Below, piece after piece: positions 42,474 to 51,786 of a stretch of 64,000 nucleotides of DNA (within the stretch, counting starts at the first letter, position 1; each line of letters opens with the position of its first letter). Below the pieces are notes generated by a model. It worked only from the letters and a program-made list of their open reading frames with translations, did not search any database and was not told where the DNA came from. This DNA is from Staphylococcus marylandisciuri (lineage in GTDB: Bacteria; Bacillota; Bacilli; Staphylococcales; Staphylococcaceae). Made by a program: the position numbers and the translations under genes. Where the stretch lies: contig NZ_JAOPKZ010000011.1 in assembly GCF_025519785.1 (NCBI RefSeq), positions 1-64,000 of the forward strand. Direction: 5' to 3'.

Positions 42474-43037
42474 ATGCACAAAATTAGATTAACTCCAGTA
42501 TTATTATTATCTCTATTACTAATGATAAATCTTTACTCATGCGAAAATAATCACAATAGCACTTCTAAATCAGATTCTTACAAATCTAATAAAAACAATA
42601 AAAATTTGAGTAGTAAGAAGATGAAAGTTGAAACAGAGGCATATCTACAAAGGAACGAAAAAATAGTTTCAAGTATCCAAAAAATGGATGGTAAAGACTT
42701 GAAAGAGCAAAGAACTATCATCACTAAAGCTAAGAGTAGACTTAAAGACAATAACGACAATTACTCTAAATTAATTAACGACCATAACATACCTGAAAGT
42801 TATTATAAAACAAAGGATATACTTAAATATTTTAAAGATGTATATGGCTTATTGGACGACTTAGATAGAACCCTAAAAGATATCGAACAAAATAAAGATT
42901 ATTCAAAAATTAAAGATTTGTCTAAAATTCAAGATAAATACTATAAACAATTTAATGGTAAAAAAGAGGCAGAAATAAATGAATTTTTAGAAAAACATGA
43001 TATTAAAACAGAGCTATTCAAGCAAGATGAGTTTTAA
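42474..43037 (+). CDS. Putative small lipoprotein, unknown function
   Basis: From the ATG at 42474 this protein of about 187 residues starts MHKIRLTPVLLLSLLLMINL. It then has YSC, a basic-hydrophobic signal ending in a lipobox-like LYSC. The mature part is very rich in Lys, Asp and Asn and predicted helical (for example YLQRNEKIVSSIQKMDGKDL). I do not recognise the family. The reading frame extends to an ATG at 42453, but AAAGGG lies between the two. It stands alone, with a hairpin terminator at 43084. Confidence 0.65.
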   Translation: MHKIRLTPVLLLSLLLMINLYSCENNHNSTSKSDSYKSNKNNKNLSSKKMKVETEAYLQRNEKIVSSIQKMDGKDLKEQRTIITKAKSRLKDNNDNYSKLINDHNIPESYYKTKDILKYFKDVYGLLDDLDRTLKDIEQNKDYSKIKDLSKIQDKYYKQFNGKKEAEINEFLEKHDIKTELFKQDEF

Positions 43038-43083
43038 CTTCAGAAACATAACAGTCTGGGATATAAAGTCTTGAATAAGAAGA

Positions 43084-43127
43084 AGCACTCGGATGAAATG
43101 AATTAAATCATCACGAGTGCTATTTTT
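43084..43127 (+). terminator. Terminator after the lipoprotein gene
   Basis: AGCACTCG...CGAGTGCT hairpin followed by ATTTTT. It is nearly the same hairpin as at 414-450, so the terminator itself is a dispersed element. Confidence 0.7.
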
Positions 43128-43178
43128 CTGGTATTTATGTCTCAGTCTCTGATCTGTAGTTATCCGTCGAGGTTTCAC

Positions 43179-43229
43179 GGGAGCGGGACAGAAATCTAAT
43201 TTGAATAAAAAAGATTCTGTCCCGCTCCC
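43179..43229. repeat. Family A repeat reduced to its hairpin
   Basis: GGGAGCGGGACAGAAATCT and AGATTCTGTCCCGCTCCC make a long, nearly perfect stem. It looks like a full copy that has lost everything between its two ends. Confidence 0.7.
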
Positions 43230-43555
43230 ATACATACGATTCCTTTTTCATTGAAATATTATTATAAAATCAATTTTACAACAGAAACGTTATTTTTCAC
43301 CTAACCTTTTTGACTGTTCTAACTGATGGAAGACATTCTCTATCTTTCCGAATGGTTTAATCCATTTAACCTTTATATAATTAGGACTAAGAGCAGATAA
43401 CTTGTAGTCAATGTGTTATTTCTTCAACATAGTAGAGAGATACAACAATTATTATAGTTTCCAATTTAATAAGTGATAAGCGGCGGAAGATACTAAATAT
43501 GAGTTTGATTTGTCATAATTAGAGGTAAAAATAAGCTATATCAAATGTATTGCAT

Positions 43556-43717
43556 GGGAGCGGGACAGAAATCTAATTTGAATAAAAAGATTTCGTAGTC
43601 CCGCCCCGGCAAGGATGACTAGAATTGAAAAAAGCTTGATACAAGCGCATTTTCAAATCAGTCATCTACTGCCAAGATACTGAAAGAGGCTGGGACATTA
43701 CATAATATCCCAGCCTC
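43556..43717 (+). repeat. Dispersed intergenic repeat, family A, full copy
   Basis: Complete unit from GGGAGCGGGACAG to the GGCTGGGA...TCCCAGCC hairpin, in the gap before the MFS gene. Confidence 0.75.
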
Positions 43718-43900
43718 AAATTAAAAGTATTAGTTAATGATTTCAAGGTTAATGCAGAGACTGTAAAGTATATAAACATAAATATTGCATTAGATAAATG
43801 TATGAGAGTAGAATGGTAAAGTTGGTTTTTATAAGTAATGTAATTAAGTAGTTAACATGTTGTTCCTATAAAATCTGTTGAAACGAAAGAAGGGTTATAT

Positions 43901-45319
43901 GTGACAGAAAATAATTCATCAAGTGTGAAACAGAATATACCGTTGTTTATCGTGTTACTTTCAGGTGCGTTTATCACCATTTTAAATCAAACTTTACTCG
44001 GTACTGCACTCCCACCAATTATGAAAGATTTAAAGATAGATGAGAATACTGCACAGTGGTTGCAATCTATCTTTATGCTTATTAATGGTATCATGATTCC
44101 AGTAACAGCATTTTTAATTGAGCGGTTTACATCTCGACAACTATTCTTATCTGCAATGACTCTATTTGCTATAGGGACAGTGTTCTGTGCTGTGGCGCCA
44201 GAATTCACTACTATCTTAATAGGTCGTATCTTGCAAGCTGCTGGTGCTGGTATAATGATGCCGCTTATGCAAACCCTGTTGTTTATGCTTTTCCCTAAAG
44301 ATAAGAGGGGAACAGCGATGGGGCTATTTGGTCTCATCATTGCCTTTGCACCTGCGATTGGCCCTACACTTTCTGGTATACTAGTTGAACATCTAACTTG
44401 GAGAAGTGTGTTCTACGTTATCTTGCCTATAGCGATTATTAATATCATTACTGCTTACTTCCTACTACGAAATGTCACAGAGTTAAAACATCCTAAATTG
44501 GATAAACTCTCTGTACTATTATCAACGCTCGGATTTGGTGGTTTACTTTATAGTTTCAGTAGTGTAAGTGGTTCAGGATGGATAAGTGTCCAATTTATCT
44601 TACCGATGATTATTGGTATTGTCTCATTATATTTATTCATTACACGTCAATTGAAATTAGAGCAGCCTATGTTAGAATTCCGAGTGTTTAAACATACCAT
44701 ATTTACATTAGGTACTGGGCTGAGCATGATCGTCTTCGGTGTGATGATTTCAACAAACGTTATTCTGCCACTATATATGCAAAATATGTTGCAATTTAGC
44801 GCTTTAGAATCTGGTCTAGCATTGTTACCCGGCGCAGTTATAATGGGGGCTATGAACCCGCTCACAGGATACCTCTTTGACAAATTTGGAGGGAAATGGC
44901 TAGCGCGTATTGGATTATTTATCTTATTCGCTTCAAGTTTAGCCTTTATCAATTTGGATAGTCATACAAGTTTTGCTTACGTCGCTTCAATGAACGCTGT
45001 ACGTATGATATCTATAGCTATGGTTATGATGCCGATGACCACATTATCTATCAACCAATTGCCTGATAATTTGATTCCACATGGCACAGCGATGAATAAT
45101 ACATTTAGACAGATGGCCGGTGCAATTGGTACGGCTGTATTCATTACTATTATGTCTATGAGTGCAGATCCTTCTAAAGGTATGGACGGCATGGTACACG
45201 GCGTAAATATGTCATTCTTAGCTTCAGTTATTCTAGCTGGTCTAGCCTTCTTATTATCATTTAAGTTAAAAGACGAGAACGAAGAAGGGAAGAAGACACG
45301 GCGTAGAACAGCGGACTAA
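43901..45319 (+). CDS. MFS multidrug efflux transporter, DHA2 (EmrB/QacA-like) family
   Basis: This 472-residue membrane protein has about 12-14 spans. The N-terminal family motif is NQTLLGTALPPIMKDL, and GRILQAAGAGIMMPLMQT plus GPTLSGILVEHLTWRSVFYV follow, as in proton-driven drug exporters of the DHA2 group. A basic tail ends the protein. The start is a GTG at 43901 with AGAAGGG upstream. Substrates cannot be told from sequence. It lies between repeat copies and the BraRS-like genes, with a terminator between them. Confidence 0.88.
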   Translation: MTENNSSSVKQNIPLFIVLLSGAFITILNQTLLGTALPPIMKDLKIDENTAQWLQSIFMLINGIMIPVTAFLIERFTSRQLFLSAMTLFAIGTVFCAVAPEFTTILIGRILQAAGAGIMMPLMQTLLFMLFPKDKRGTAMGLFGLIIAFAPAIGPTLSGILVEHLTWRSVFYVILPIAIINIITAYFLLRNVTELKHPKLDKLSVLLSTLGFGGLLYSFSSVSGSGWISVQFILPMIIGIVSLYLFITRQLKLEQPMLEFRVFKHTIFTLGTGLSMIVFGVMISTNVILPLYMQNMLQFSALESGLALLPGAVIMGAMNPLTGYLFDKFGGKWLARIGLFILFASSLAFINLDSHTSFAYVASMNAVRMISIAMVMMPMTTLSINQLPDNLIPHGTAMNNTFRQMAGAIGTAVFITIMSMSADPSKGMDGMVHGVNMSFLASVILAGLAFLLSFKLKDENEEGKKTRRRTAD

Positions 45320-45474
45320 TAGAAATAGAGGAAGTCTGCCCGTGGTGTAAAAATGTAAATAGATGAATAGTTAGTAAGCTAAAAAACTATTTTTATATAC
45401 TGTAGTTAATTGAGCCTTGAGGTTCTATCCATTCTTGAAGGAAGGGCGAAAGTTTGCAGCTTTAAATATTTAAG

Positions 45475-45515
45475 CTCCTCATGATTAGTGTAAAAATCTA
45501 ATGATGAGGAGTTTT
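45475..45515 (+). terminator. Terminator between the MFS gene and the BraR-like gene
   Basis: CTCCTCATGATTAG and CTAATGATGAGGAG form a 14-bp stem with one mismatch, then TTTTC. It lies about 155 bp past the MFS stop. Confidence 0.7.
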
Positions 45516-45592
45516 CTTATTTATACTTCTTAAATGAGGGTGTATGATAAAAGGTAAGATAAAGTGGGAGTTTTTATAAGGAGTACCAAATT

Positions 45593-46258
45593 ATGAAGAT
45601 ATTTATTGTCGAAGACGACTTGGTTATTGCAGAGAGTTTACAAGCAGAACTACAGAAGTGGCATTATGAAGTAGATATAGCATACGATTTCAATGCAATA
45701 TTTGAAGAGTTTCAACGCAGTCAGGCGCACCTCATACTACTGGATATTAATCTGCCTTCATTTAATGGTTTCCATTGGTGCCAGGAAATTCGAAAGATCT
45801 CCAATGTACCTATCGTGTTCATTAGCTCTCGTACAGATAATATGGATCAAATTATGGCAATGCAAATGGGCGGAGATGATTTTATTGAAAAGCCCTTTGA
45901 TATGTCCTTAACGATAGCGAAAATACAAGCCTTATTACGGCGGTCTTATAATTTCGCGGTTACACAAAACACCTTAGAAGCAAAAGGGTGCAAATTGTAT
46001 ATAGACGAAGCGAAAGTAGAATACAATGGTCAGACAGAAAGATTATCATTCACTGAGCTCCAAATAGTGCAATTACTTTTCCAAAACGAAGGAAAGTTTG
46101 TAAGTAAGACAGATTTGATTGAAAAGTGTTGGGAATCAGAACATTTTATTGATGATAACACGTTAGCTGTAAATATTAATCGTCTGCGTAAAAAGTTGCA
46201 TAATTTAGGCTTAGAACATTTTATTGAGAATAGGAAGAATGTCGGTTACCGCATTTAG
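45593..46258 (+). CDS. OmpR-family response regulator, BraR/NsaR-like
   Basis: This 221-residue regulator has a receiver domain with Asp51 as phospho-acceptor (LILLDINLP) and the switch Lys100 (FIEKPF). A winged-helix DNA-binding domain follows (about 125-221). Length and sequence resemble BraR (NsaR) of S. aureus. BraR responds, through an intramembrane-sensing kinase, to bacitracin and lantibiotics such as nisin and nukacin, and switches on the BraDE and VraDE transporters. AAGGAG precedes the ATG. The kinase gene follows at 6 bp. GraR is the main alternative identity. Confidence 0.8.
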   Translation: MKIFIVEDDLVIAESLQAELQKWHYEVDIAYDFNAIFEEFQRSQAHLILLDINLPSFNGFHWCQEIRKISNVPIVFISSRTDNMDQIMAMQMGGDDFIEKPFDMSLTIAKIQALLRRSYNFAVTQNTLEAKGCKLYIDEAKVEYNGQTERLSFTELQIVQLLFQNEGKFVSKTDLIEKCWESEHFIDDNTLAVNINRLRKKLHNLGLEHFIENRKNVGYRI

Positions 46259-46264
46259 GAGGGG

Positions 46265-47167
46265 ATGCGTATTAATTTTTTAAGATATGTTGGTAAAGAG
46301 TTATTTATTACCATAGTCCTATTGTTACTCTTTTTATATACTTTTTACGTCTATTCTTTACCTTTTGCTCCATTTCTCGTTGTGCTAGCTATTACGGTAT
46401 TCATTTTCTGCCTGTACCTATTTTATCGCCTCATCACTTTTAAAAATGAAATCAGTCAAAAAGAATATATAGACAACCTTCAACATGAGATGCATGAAAT
46501 TAGAAATGAGCAACTTCAGTATAAGAAAGAGGTAGAGGCCTATTTCCTAACATGGGTTCATCAGATGAAGACACCTATCACGGCCTCTAAACTATTGTTG
46601 TCCCGGAACGAAGAAGGAATGGCCAACAGAGTTAGACAAGAGATTATTCAAATCGATAACTATACTAATCTCGCTTTAAGTTATTTAAAACTATTAAACC
46701 ACAAGGCAGATATGGTTATGAATCCTGTGAAAATTGACGATTTAATACGTCCTTTAATTAAGAAGTATTCAATTCAATTTATAGATAACAACACGCGAAT
46801 TCATTATGAAAAGGTAGAAGAAACAGTTATCACAGATGCGCGATGGTCATCTATCATGATCGAGCAAATATTAAATAATGCTTTAAAGTATGCGCGCGGT
46901 AAAGATATATGGATTTATTTTGATCGAGAGGATAACATATTAAGCATTAAAGATAACGGGATTGGGATAAGTAAAGCAGATTTACCCAAGATATTTGACC
47001 AAGGTTATTCAGGGTATAATGGTCGTCTAAATGAAAGATCAAGCGGTATTGGACTATTTATTGTGAAACGCATTTCGAGCCATTTAAGTCACAATATTGA
47101 TGTTTCCTCAACGCTTGGCGAGGGATCAATATTTAAGATTCAGTTCCCTCGGAATAATGGTTTTTAA
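46265..47167 (+). CDS. Intramembrane-sensing histidine kinase, BraS/NsaS-like
   Basis: This 300-residue kinase has two N-terminal membrane spans (about 13-30 and 36-56) with almost no outside loop, the BceS-type layout that senses through a partner ABC transporter. The phosphorylated His99 lies in WVHQMKTPI; the ATPase motifs are NNALKYA, DNGIGI and SSGIGLFI. The ATG at 46265 lies only 2 bp after the GGAGG core of its ribosome site, so initiation could occur at the ATT at 46271. No BraDE-type transporter follows in this window, which is unusual. Confidence 0.8.
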   Translation: MRINFLRYVGKELFITIVLLLLFLYTFYVYSLPFAPFLVVLAITVFIFCLYLFYRLITFKNEISQKEYIDNLQHEMHEIRNEQLQYKKEVEAYFLTWVHQMKTPITASKLLLSRNEEGMANRVRQEIIQIDNYTNLALSYLKLLNHKADMVMNPVKIDDLIRPLIKKYSIQFIDNNTRIHYEKVEETVITDARWSSIMIEQILNNALKYARGKDIWIYFDREDNILSIKDNGIGISKADLPKIFDQGYSGYNGRLNERSSGIGLFIVKRISSHLSHNIDVSSTLGEGSIFKIQFPRNNGF

Positions 47168-48215
47168 CTTAATTGATTGAAAGGGTTGAGTACATTATCT
47201 AGTAGTTGGAAGACATATCGCATGAATAGGTAAAGATGTGGGCAATGAGGAATGATTTTTTCAATACAGATATGCTCATGAAACTATAATACAATATGGC
47301 AGGGGACTGTTTATAGTTGAGAGTCACTGAAATAGTATGATGTAGCGTTATAGTATACAATGCTAGCGTGAGGAATATGAGAGATACGTTAATGTGAAAT
47401 GGTTTAAATTTAGGTTAATCAATGTATCTTATTCTCAATCACTGCAGTTCTAATTGTATGTCTTTAACTTTATCATCTTCAGCTTCCCAAGCATAGTTAA
47501 TGTAATTCTCAACCCTTTTTGAATTACCACTTTTAAATGAGTGCGATTTACCTTTCATTTATTATCCAAAAGTATAGTTACAACGTCACTCAATTTTGGC
47601 TCATATGAGCTGTGTTGAAGGGTATAAAGTAATCTGACTTAATGATGAGCCAGTCGATCTGTACACTTCATTTAAAAGTATAACTCTAGATTGAGGAATT
47701 TCTAAACTATCAATCACAACTTAAATATAAGCTACACACTTATAATGAGAGTCACATGGAAGAAAGTTAGCGTGTGCAAACGCTTATCAGTTATACATGA
47801 TGTGATAGTGAGCTTAGCGGCTATCGCATGAAAAAGCATGCTCATAAATAAACGTGCTAGATATGACTTCTGCAACCATGAGGGTGGCACTCACTCTCTG
47901 TTGATATAAGTTTGAGTAGCCGAAATGGGTAAGCAAATTTATTTAAAAAGAGTTGAAATAAGAAGTGCCGCATTTGGGGAGAGGGGATTATGGTTTAAGA
48001 CAAATAACATAATTTTAAATAATAACTGAGCTTACGACGCTTAAAGTTTTCTGATATTTCTAAAAACTAAAACTAAAACTTATGGATATCTACAGTGTAC
48101 GCTATATTTTGATATCTGGATATACCCAATTTTATATCATTTTACTTTTTAAGTTGTAGGCTGTTTAATTTTGCGATTTTATCAACCTAAAATACTAAAA
48201 TTATAACCAAAAAGA
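47168..48215. other. 1-kb region without a convincing gene
   Basis: The region after the BraS-like gene, where S. aureus has braDE, holds no long frame and no recognisable ABC transporter remnant. The only short frame I noted is 47439-47558 on minus (39 codons, weak ribosome site). Several small palindromes are present. Confidence 0.5.
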
Positions 48216-48370
48216 GAGGCTGGGACATAAATCCCAGCCGCTTTCAGCATCTTGGCAGTAGATGACTGATTTGAAAATGCGCTTGTATTAAGCTTTTTTC
48301 AATTCTAGTCATCCTTGCCGGGGCGGGACTACGAAATCTTTTATTCAAATTAGATTTCTGTCCCGCTCCC
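48216..48370 (-). repeat. Dispersed intergenic repeat, family A, full copy
   Basis: It lies just beyond the cysJ stop codon and, on the minus strand, begins with the GGGAGCGGGACAG hairpin, fitting a terminator role for cysJ. Confidence 0.75.
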
Positions 48371-48406
48371 TCGAAAATAATTTTATGATAGGCATTGTAT
48401 AAAAAG

Positions 48407-50470
48407 TTAATAAACGTCTCTTTGATAACGTTGTTCCTTACGCATCTTAGTAGTAAATTTCTCAGCCTCTTTTTCTGTGAAATGCCCTTCTTTTTGTAAC
48501 ACTTCTAAGATTGCATCATGAACCCCTGTAGCCATTTGATCTTTATCGCCACAGACGAATAGAGCGGCGCCATTGATGATCCAGTTATAGATGGTCTCGC
48601 TGTTCTCTAAAATAAGGTGTTGAACATAAACTTTATCTTTTGTTTCACGTGAAAAGGCTAAATCAAGTTTAGTTAGATAGCCTTTATCTAACCAATGTTC
48701 TAGTTCTTCTTGATAAAGATAGTCAGTTTTTCTATATTGATTACCAAAGATAAGCCAGCTATCTTTCTTTAATCCGCGATGCTCAGCCTCTTGTAAATAA
48801 GCTCGATAAGGCGCGATACCAGTCCCCGCACCAATCATGATAACTGGTGTCTTATCTTCAAATGGGAACTTGAAGTTTGGATTCTTTCTGAAATAAATAG
48901 GTATCTCATCTCCAGGCTTTAATCGATCTGCTATCTGAACGGAACATACACCGTGTCTATCGCGTCCATGAGAGTGATAGCGAACCGCACTCACTGTAAT
49001 ATGAACTTCAGAAGGCGTAACTAAATTACTACTGGAAATAGAGTATTCTCGTGGTGGCATCTTACGTAGAATATCTTGTAATAATTTAGGTTCTAAATGC
49101 TCTGGAGGGAAGTCCCTTAATAAATCTACAAAGTCTCTTCCGTAGGCATATGATTTCGCCCAGCCATCATCTAATAGGCTTTCTGATAGAGCGGCATTAT
49201 TAAACATATCTCCAGCTTTAGTTAGAAGCGCAGGCGTGAGTTTCGTTATTTCAAAATGATAAATCAGAGCTTCTTTAAGCGAAGCCACCTCTCCTTCAAG
49301 ATTAACTGGGATTTCTGTATCAGCCTTCCAATCAAGCGTTTGAATGAGGTCATCAACTAACTCTGGATCATTGTGGGGAATAATAGCTAAGATATCCCCG
49401 GGTTCATAAGATGTTTTTTCGGGATCTATTTCTAGCTCTAAATGGTGTACTTCTTTATTTGATCCAGGTTTATTTAACAGCACGTTATCAATGACTTTAG
49501 ATTGGAATGGGTTAGCCTTTGTATATTGTTCGGAAGGTGTAGCGACGTCGCCTTTAGTCACTGATTCTTCTGGGCTTGAAGTGATGACACAAGCTGGACT
49601 ACTTGGATCATGCATAGCTTCGTTAGTATGATCAGATTCACTTGAAACTGTTGTTACTGCGCTAGGTTCAGAGGGAGTAGTCTCTTTACTACACTCCTTT
49701 TCAGTTTCATTCACACGATCACTATTTGTTTCTTTACTATGAGAAACAGGACCACTAGCATTAAGGATGTCTAACATTTTATCCATCCATTGCTCAGAAG
49801 TTTCTTCGAAATCAAAGTCACAGTCTACACGAGGTGATAAACGGTTACCGCCTAATTCACCTAGAATATGATCGAAATCTTTTCCTGCTTGGCAGAAATT
49901 ATCGAAATCTTGATCACCTAGAGCGAGCACTGAGAAGTTGACTTGAGACATGTCGGGAGCTTCATCGCTATGCAAGTACTCATAGGTATCTAAAGCATTA
50001 ATTGGCGGCTCCCCTACACCTTGTGTTGAACAAATGATAAATAACGGGGAAGTGTGAGGGAGGTCTTCCGTTGAGAACTCGTCCATTTCATATAAATGAG
50101 TCTTAAAATCATGAGCTTTCAGCTTTTCTTCAAAATCTTCAGCTACACATTCAGCATTTCCAGTTTCAGTTCCAAAAAGAATCGTAATTTCTTCTGGCCG
50201 TTCAGTAAGCGTCGCACCCTTACCTTCAGAAGAGCTGTCTTTGTTCGTCTCTTGAACTTCATCACTCGAATTACTGTTATCTTCAAGGGATTGTTCTTCG
50301 GCCATAGTCTCGTTAGGCTGCGTTTCTTCAGCTTGAGTTCTTTCAGATTGGCTTAACAGGTAACCACTTAACCAGTTCTCTTGTTCTGGACTTAAAGTCG
50401 GCAATATTTTATTTAATAAAGACAGTTGTTCTTCGCTAAATGGACTGTTAGTTGAATTTAATTGCAACAC
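48407..50470 (-). CDS. cysJ: CysJ-like NADPH-dependent diflavin reductase
   Basis: This protein resembles the flavoprotein subunit of sulfite reductase, passing electrons from NADPH through FAD and FMN. The 687 residues comprise an N-terminal acidic region (1-90) and a flavodoxin domain (about 95-240, ILFGTETGNAE). A Ser/Glu/Thr-rich linker (about 245-305) follows. The FAD domain has PREYSISSS and GVCSVQIAD, and the NADPH domain has MIGAGTGIAPYRAYLQ, ending YQRDVY. It is longer than typical CysJ because of the N-terminal region and linker. No cysI or cysH is adjacent, so the redox partner is not visible. A parS-like site lies inside the gene. Confidence 0.85.
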   Translation of the reverse strand: MLQLNSTNSPFSEEQLSLLNKILPTLSPEQENWLSGYLLSQSERTQAEETQPNETMAEEQSLEDNSNSSDEVQETNKDSSSEGKGATLTERPEEITILFGTETGNAECVAEDFEEKLKAHDFKTHLYEMDEFSTEDLPHTSPLFIICSTQGVGEPPINALDTYEYLHSDEAPDMSQVNFSVLALGDQDFDNFCQAGKDFDHILGELGGNRLSPRVDCDFDFEETSEQWMDKMLDILNASGPVSHSKETNSDRVNETEKECSKETTPSEPSAVTTVSSESDHTNEAMHDPSSPACVITSSPEESVTKGDVATPSEQYTKANPFQSKVIDNVLLNKPGSNKEVHHLELEIDPEKTSYEPGDILAIIPHNDPELVDDLIQTLDWKADTEIPVNLEGEVASLKEALIYHFEITKLTPALLTKAGDMFNNAALSESLLDDGWAKSYAYGRDFVDLLRDFPPEHLEPKLLQDILRKMPPREYSISSSNLVTPSEVHITVSAVRYHSHGRDRHGVCSVQIADRLKPGDEIPIYFRKNPNFKFPFEDKTPVIMIGAGTGIAPYRAYLQEAEHRGLKKDSWLIFGNQYRKTDYLYQEELEHWLDKGYLTKLDLAFSRETKDKVYVQHLILENSETIYNWIINGAALFVCGDKDQMATGVHDAILEVLQKEGHFTEKEAEKFTTKMRKEQRYQRDVY
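48641..48656. promoter_or_regulatory. parS-like site inside cysJ
   Basis: TGTTTCACGTGAAAAG matches the parS consensus at 14 of 16 positions, with the central palindrome TTTCACGTGAAA intact. It would bind ParB near the origin. Confidence 0.7.
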
Positions 50471-50826
50471 ATCTCACCTCTTACTTTCATTGTAATCCTA
50501 TCTATTTTACTGTTAAAATATTCCGTTCATTATTAACACTACTACATTAATATAAGTTTATGCGTTAAACGTTATTAGCGCAACAGGGTTAAGACTGATG
50601 AGAGAGGGGGCCTTAATTATATTACTATCGCGTAAGGCTAACTACACTTCTATAATAGCGGAAAATGAGGTCTACTAGAAAACCTCTAGATTATTTAAAA
50701 AACCTTACTCCATCATTATCTCACACATCCAGTTACTATAAATCTACTTCTAACCACAATAAAAGTTCCCTCTGTAAATTCACCTAAGAATATCTTACAG
50801 AGGGAATAATCATATTCATCAAAGGG

Positions 50827-50903
50827 GAGCTGGGACATAAAGGTCTTTGCCGGGGCGGGACTACGAAATCTTTTTATTCAAATTAGATTTCTGTCCCGCT
50901 CCC
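50827..50903 (-). repeat. Family A repeat, internally deleted
   Basis: The head GCTGGGACATAAAGGTCTT joins directly to GCCGGGGCGGGACTACG and the TTTCTGTCCCGCTCCC tail, so the middle is missing. It lies after the cyclase gene in the intergenic region before cysJ. Confidence 0.7.
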
Positions 50904-51010
50904 ATTTAGGTTTTCAAACATTGTGTATCGTATTTCAGACTTCAAATTTGTTTAACAATAATTAGGTTTAAGTTATAGGGCATCAATTGAATGATAAATA
51001 TTATTATACA

Positions 51011-51766
51011 TCATGCATTAGGTTTAATCGCAAATGCTCGAACTGGGAAGCCTGGTGCATCCTTAGGTTTTGGACTAATAGCATAGATGATAGCGCCACG
51101 TGTAGGGAGTTGGTCTAAATGGGCTAACAGTTCTACTTGGAAGGTATCTTGACCTAAGATATAACGTTCCCCAACGATATCACCATTTTTAGCTACATCC
51201 ACCGATGCGTCAGTATCAAATGTTTCATGGCCTATAGCTTTGACGCCCCGTTCTTCTATTAGAAACTTTAATGCATCAAGCCCCCAACCGGGCAAATGTT
51301 GGTTCCCTTGAGCATCTTTATTTTCAAAGCGTTCACTATCTGGCCAACGCTTAGACCAATCTGTGCGTAGAGCTACGAAGGTATCGCTTTCAATTTTACC
51401 ATGTTGACCTTCCCAGGTTAATAAATGATCTTTAGTTAATATGAAATCTGCATTGTCTTGGGCTTCTGTTGAATAATCTAACACGATAAGCGGTAATACT
51501 AATTCTTTCAAATCTAATTCATCAAGATAACGTTTATTCTCCACGAAGTGTATAGGTGCGTCGATATGTGTACCATATTGTGTTACTAAATTCCATCTCT
51601 GAACGTAGAAACCATGTTCTTTGACGGTAAACAATGTAGAAACATTCGCTTTTTCAAATTCACTAAATCGTGGAATGTCTTCATCAAACGTGTGAGTCAA
51701 GTCGACCCACGTTGCGGATTTGAGTTCATTTAATTGATTCCATAGAGGATACGTCATACTGGTCAC
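51011..51766 (-). CDS. Cyclase / kynurenine-formamidase-like family protein
   Basis: This 251-residue protein has the metal-binding signature TQYGTHIDAPIHF (HxGTHxDxPxHF type) near residue 65 and an early WVDLTHTFDEDIPRF. It belongs to the PF04199 family, which includes arylformamidases and other hydrolases. The substrate cannot be named from sequence. It sits 20 bp after metE in the same direction and is probably the last gene of the met operon. In S. aureus, as I recall, that place is held by mdh. Confidence 0.8.
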   Translation of the reverse strand: MTSMTYPLWNQLNELKSATWVDLTHTFDEDIPRFSEFEKANVSTLFTVKEHGFYVQRWNLVTQYGTHIDAPIHFVENKRYLDELDLKELVLPLIVLDYSTEAQDNADFILTKDHLLTWEGQHGKIESDTFVALRTDWSKRWPDSERFENKDAQGNQHLPGWGLDALKFLIEERGVKAIGHETFDTDASVDVAKNGDIVGERYILGQDTFQVELLAHLDQLPTRGAIIYAISPKPKDAPGFPVRAFAIKPNA

Positions 51767-51786
51767 CTCTTATACATTAATAAATG

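Larger units (their letters stand above)
43038..43900. other. Intergenic region before the MFS gene
   Basis: Apart from a terminator (43084-43127) and two family A repeat copies (43179-43229 and 43556-43717), I see no gene or RNA. The stretch 43230-43550 is AT-rich and has stop codons in all frames. Confidence 0.5.

Noticed and set aside
43987..44340. Minus-strand frame of 117 codons
   Set aside because: Antisense to the MFS gene; composition is that expected from the opposite strand of membrane-protein codons.
47439..47558. Short minus-strand frame (39 codons, start MKGKSHSFKSGNSKRVENYI)
   Set aside because: The start resembles AbrB-type antitoxins (FKSGNS), but the ribosome site is weak and no toxin partner is visible. 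Too little to call a gene.
47168..48215. Possible remnant of a BraDE transporter
   Set aside because: No Walker motif or permease-like stretch could be made out in any frame.
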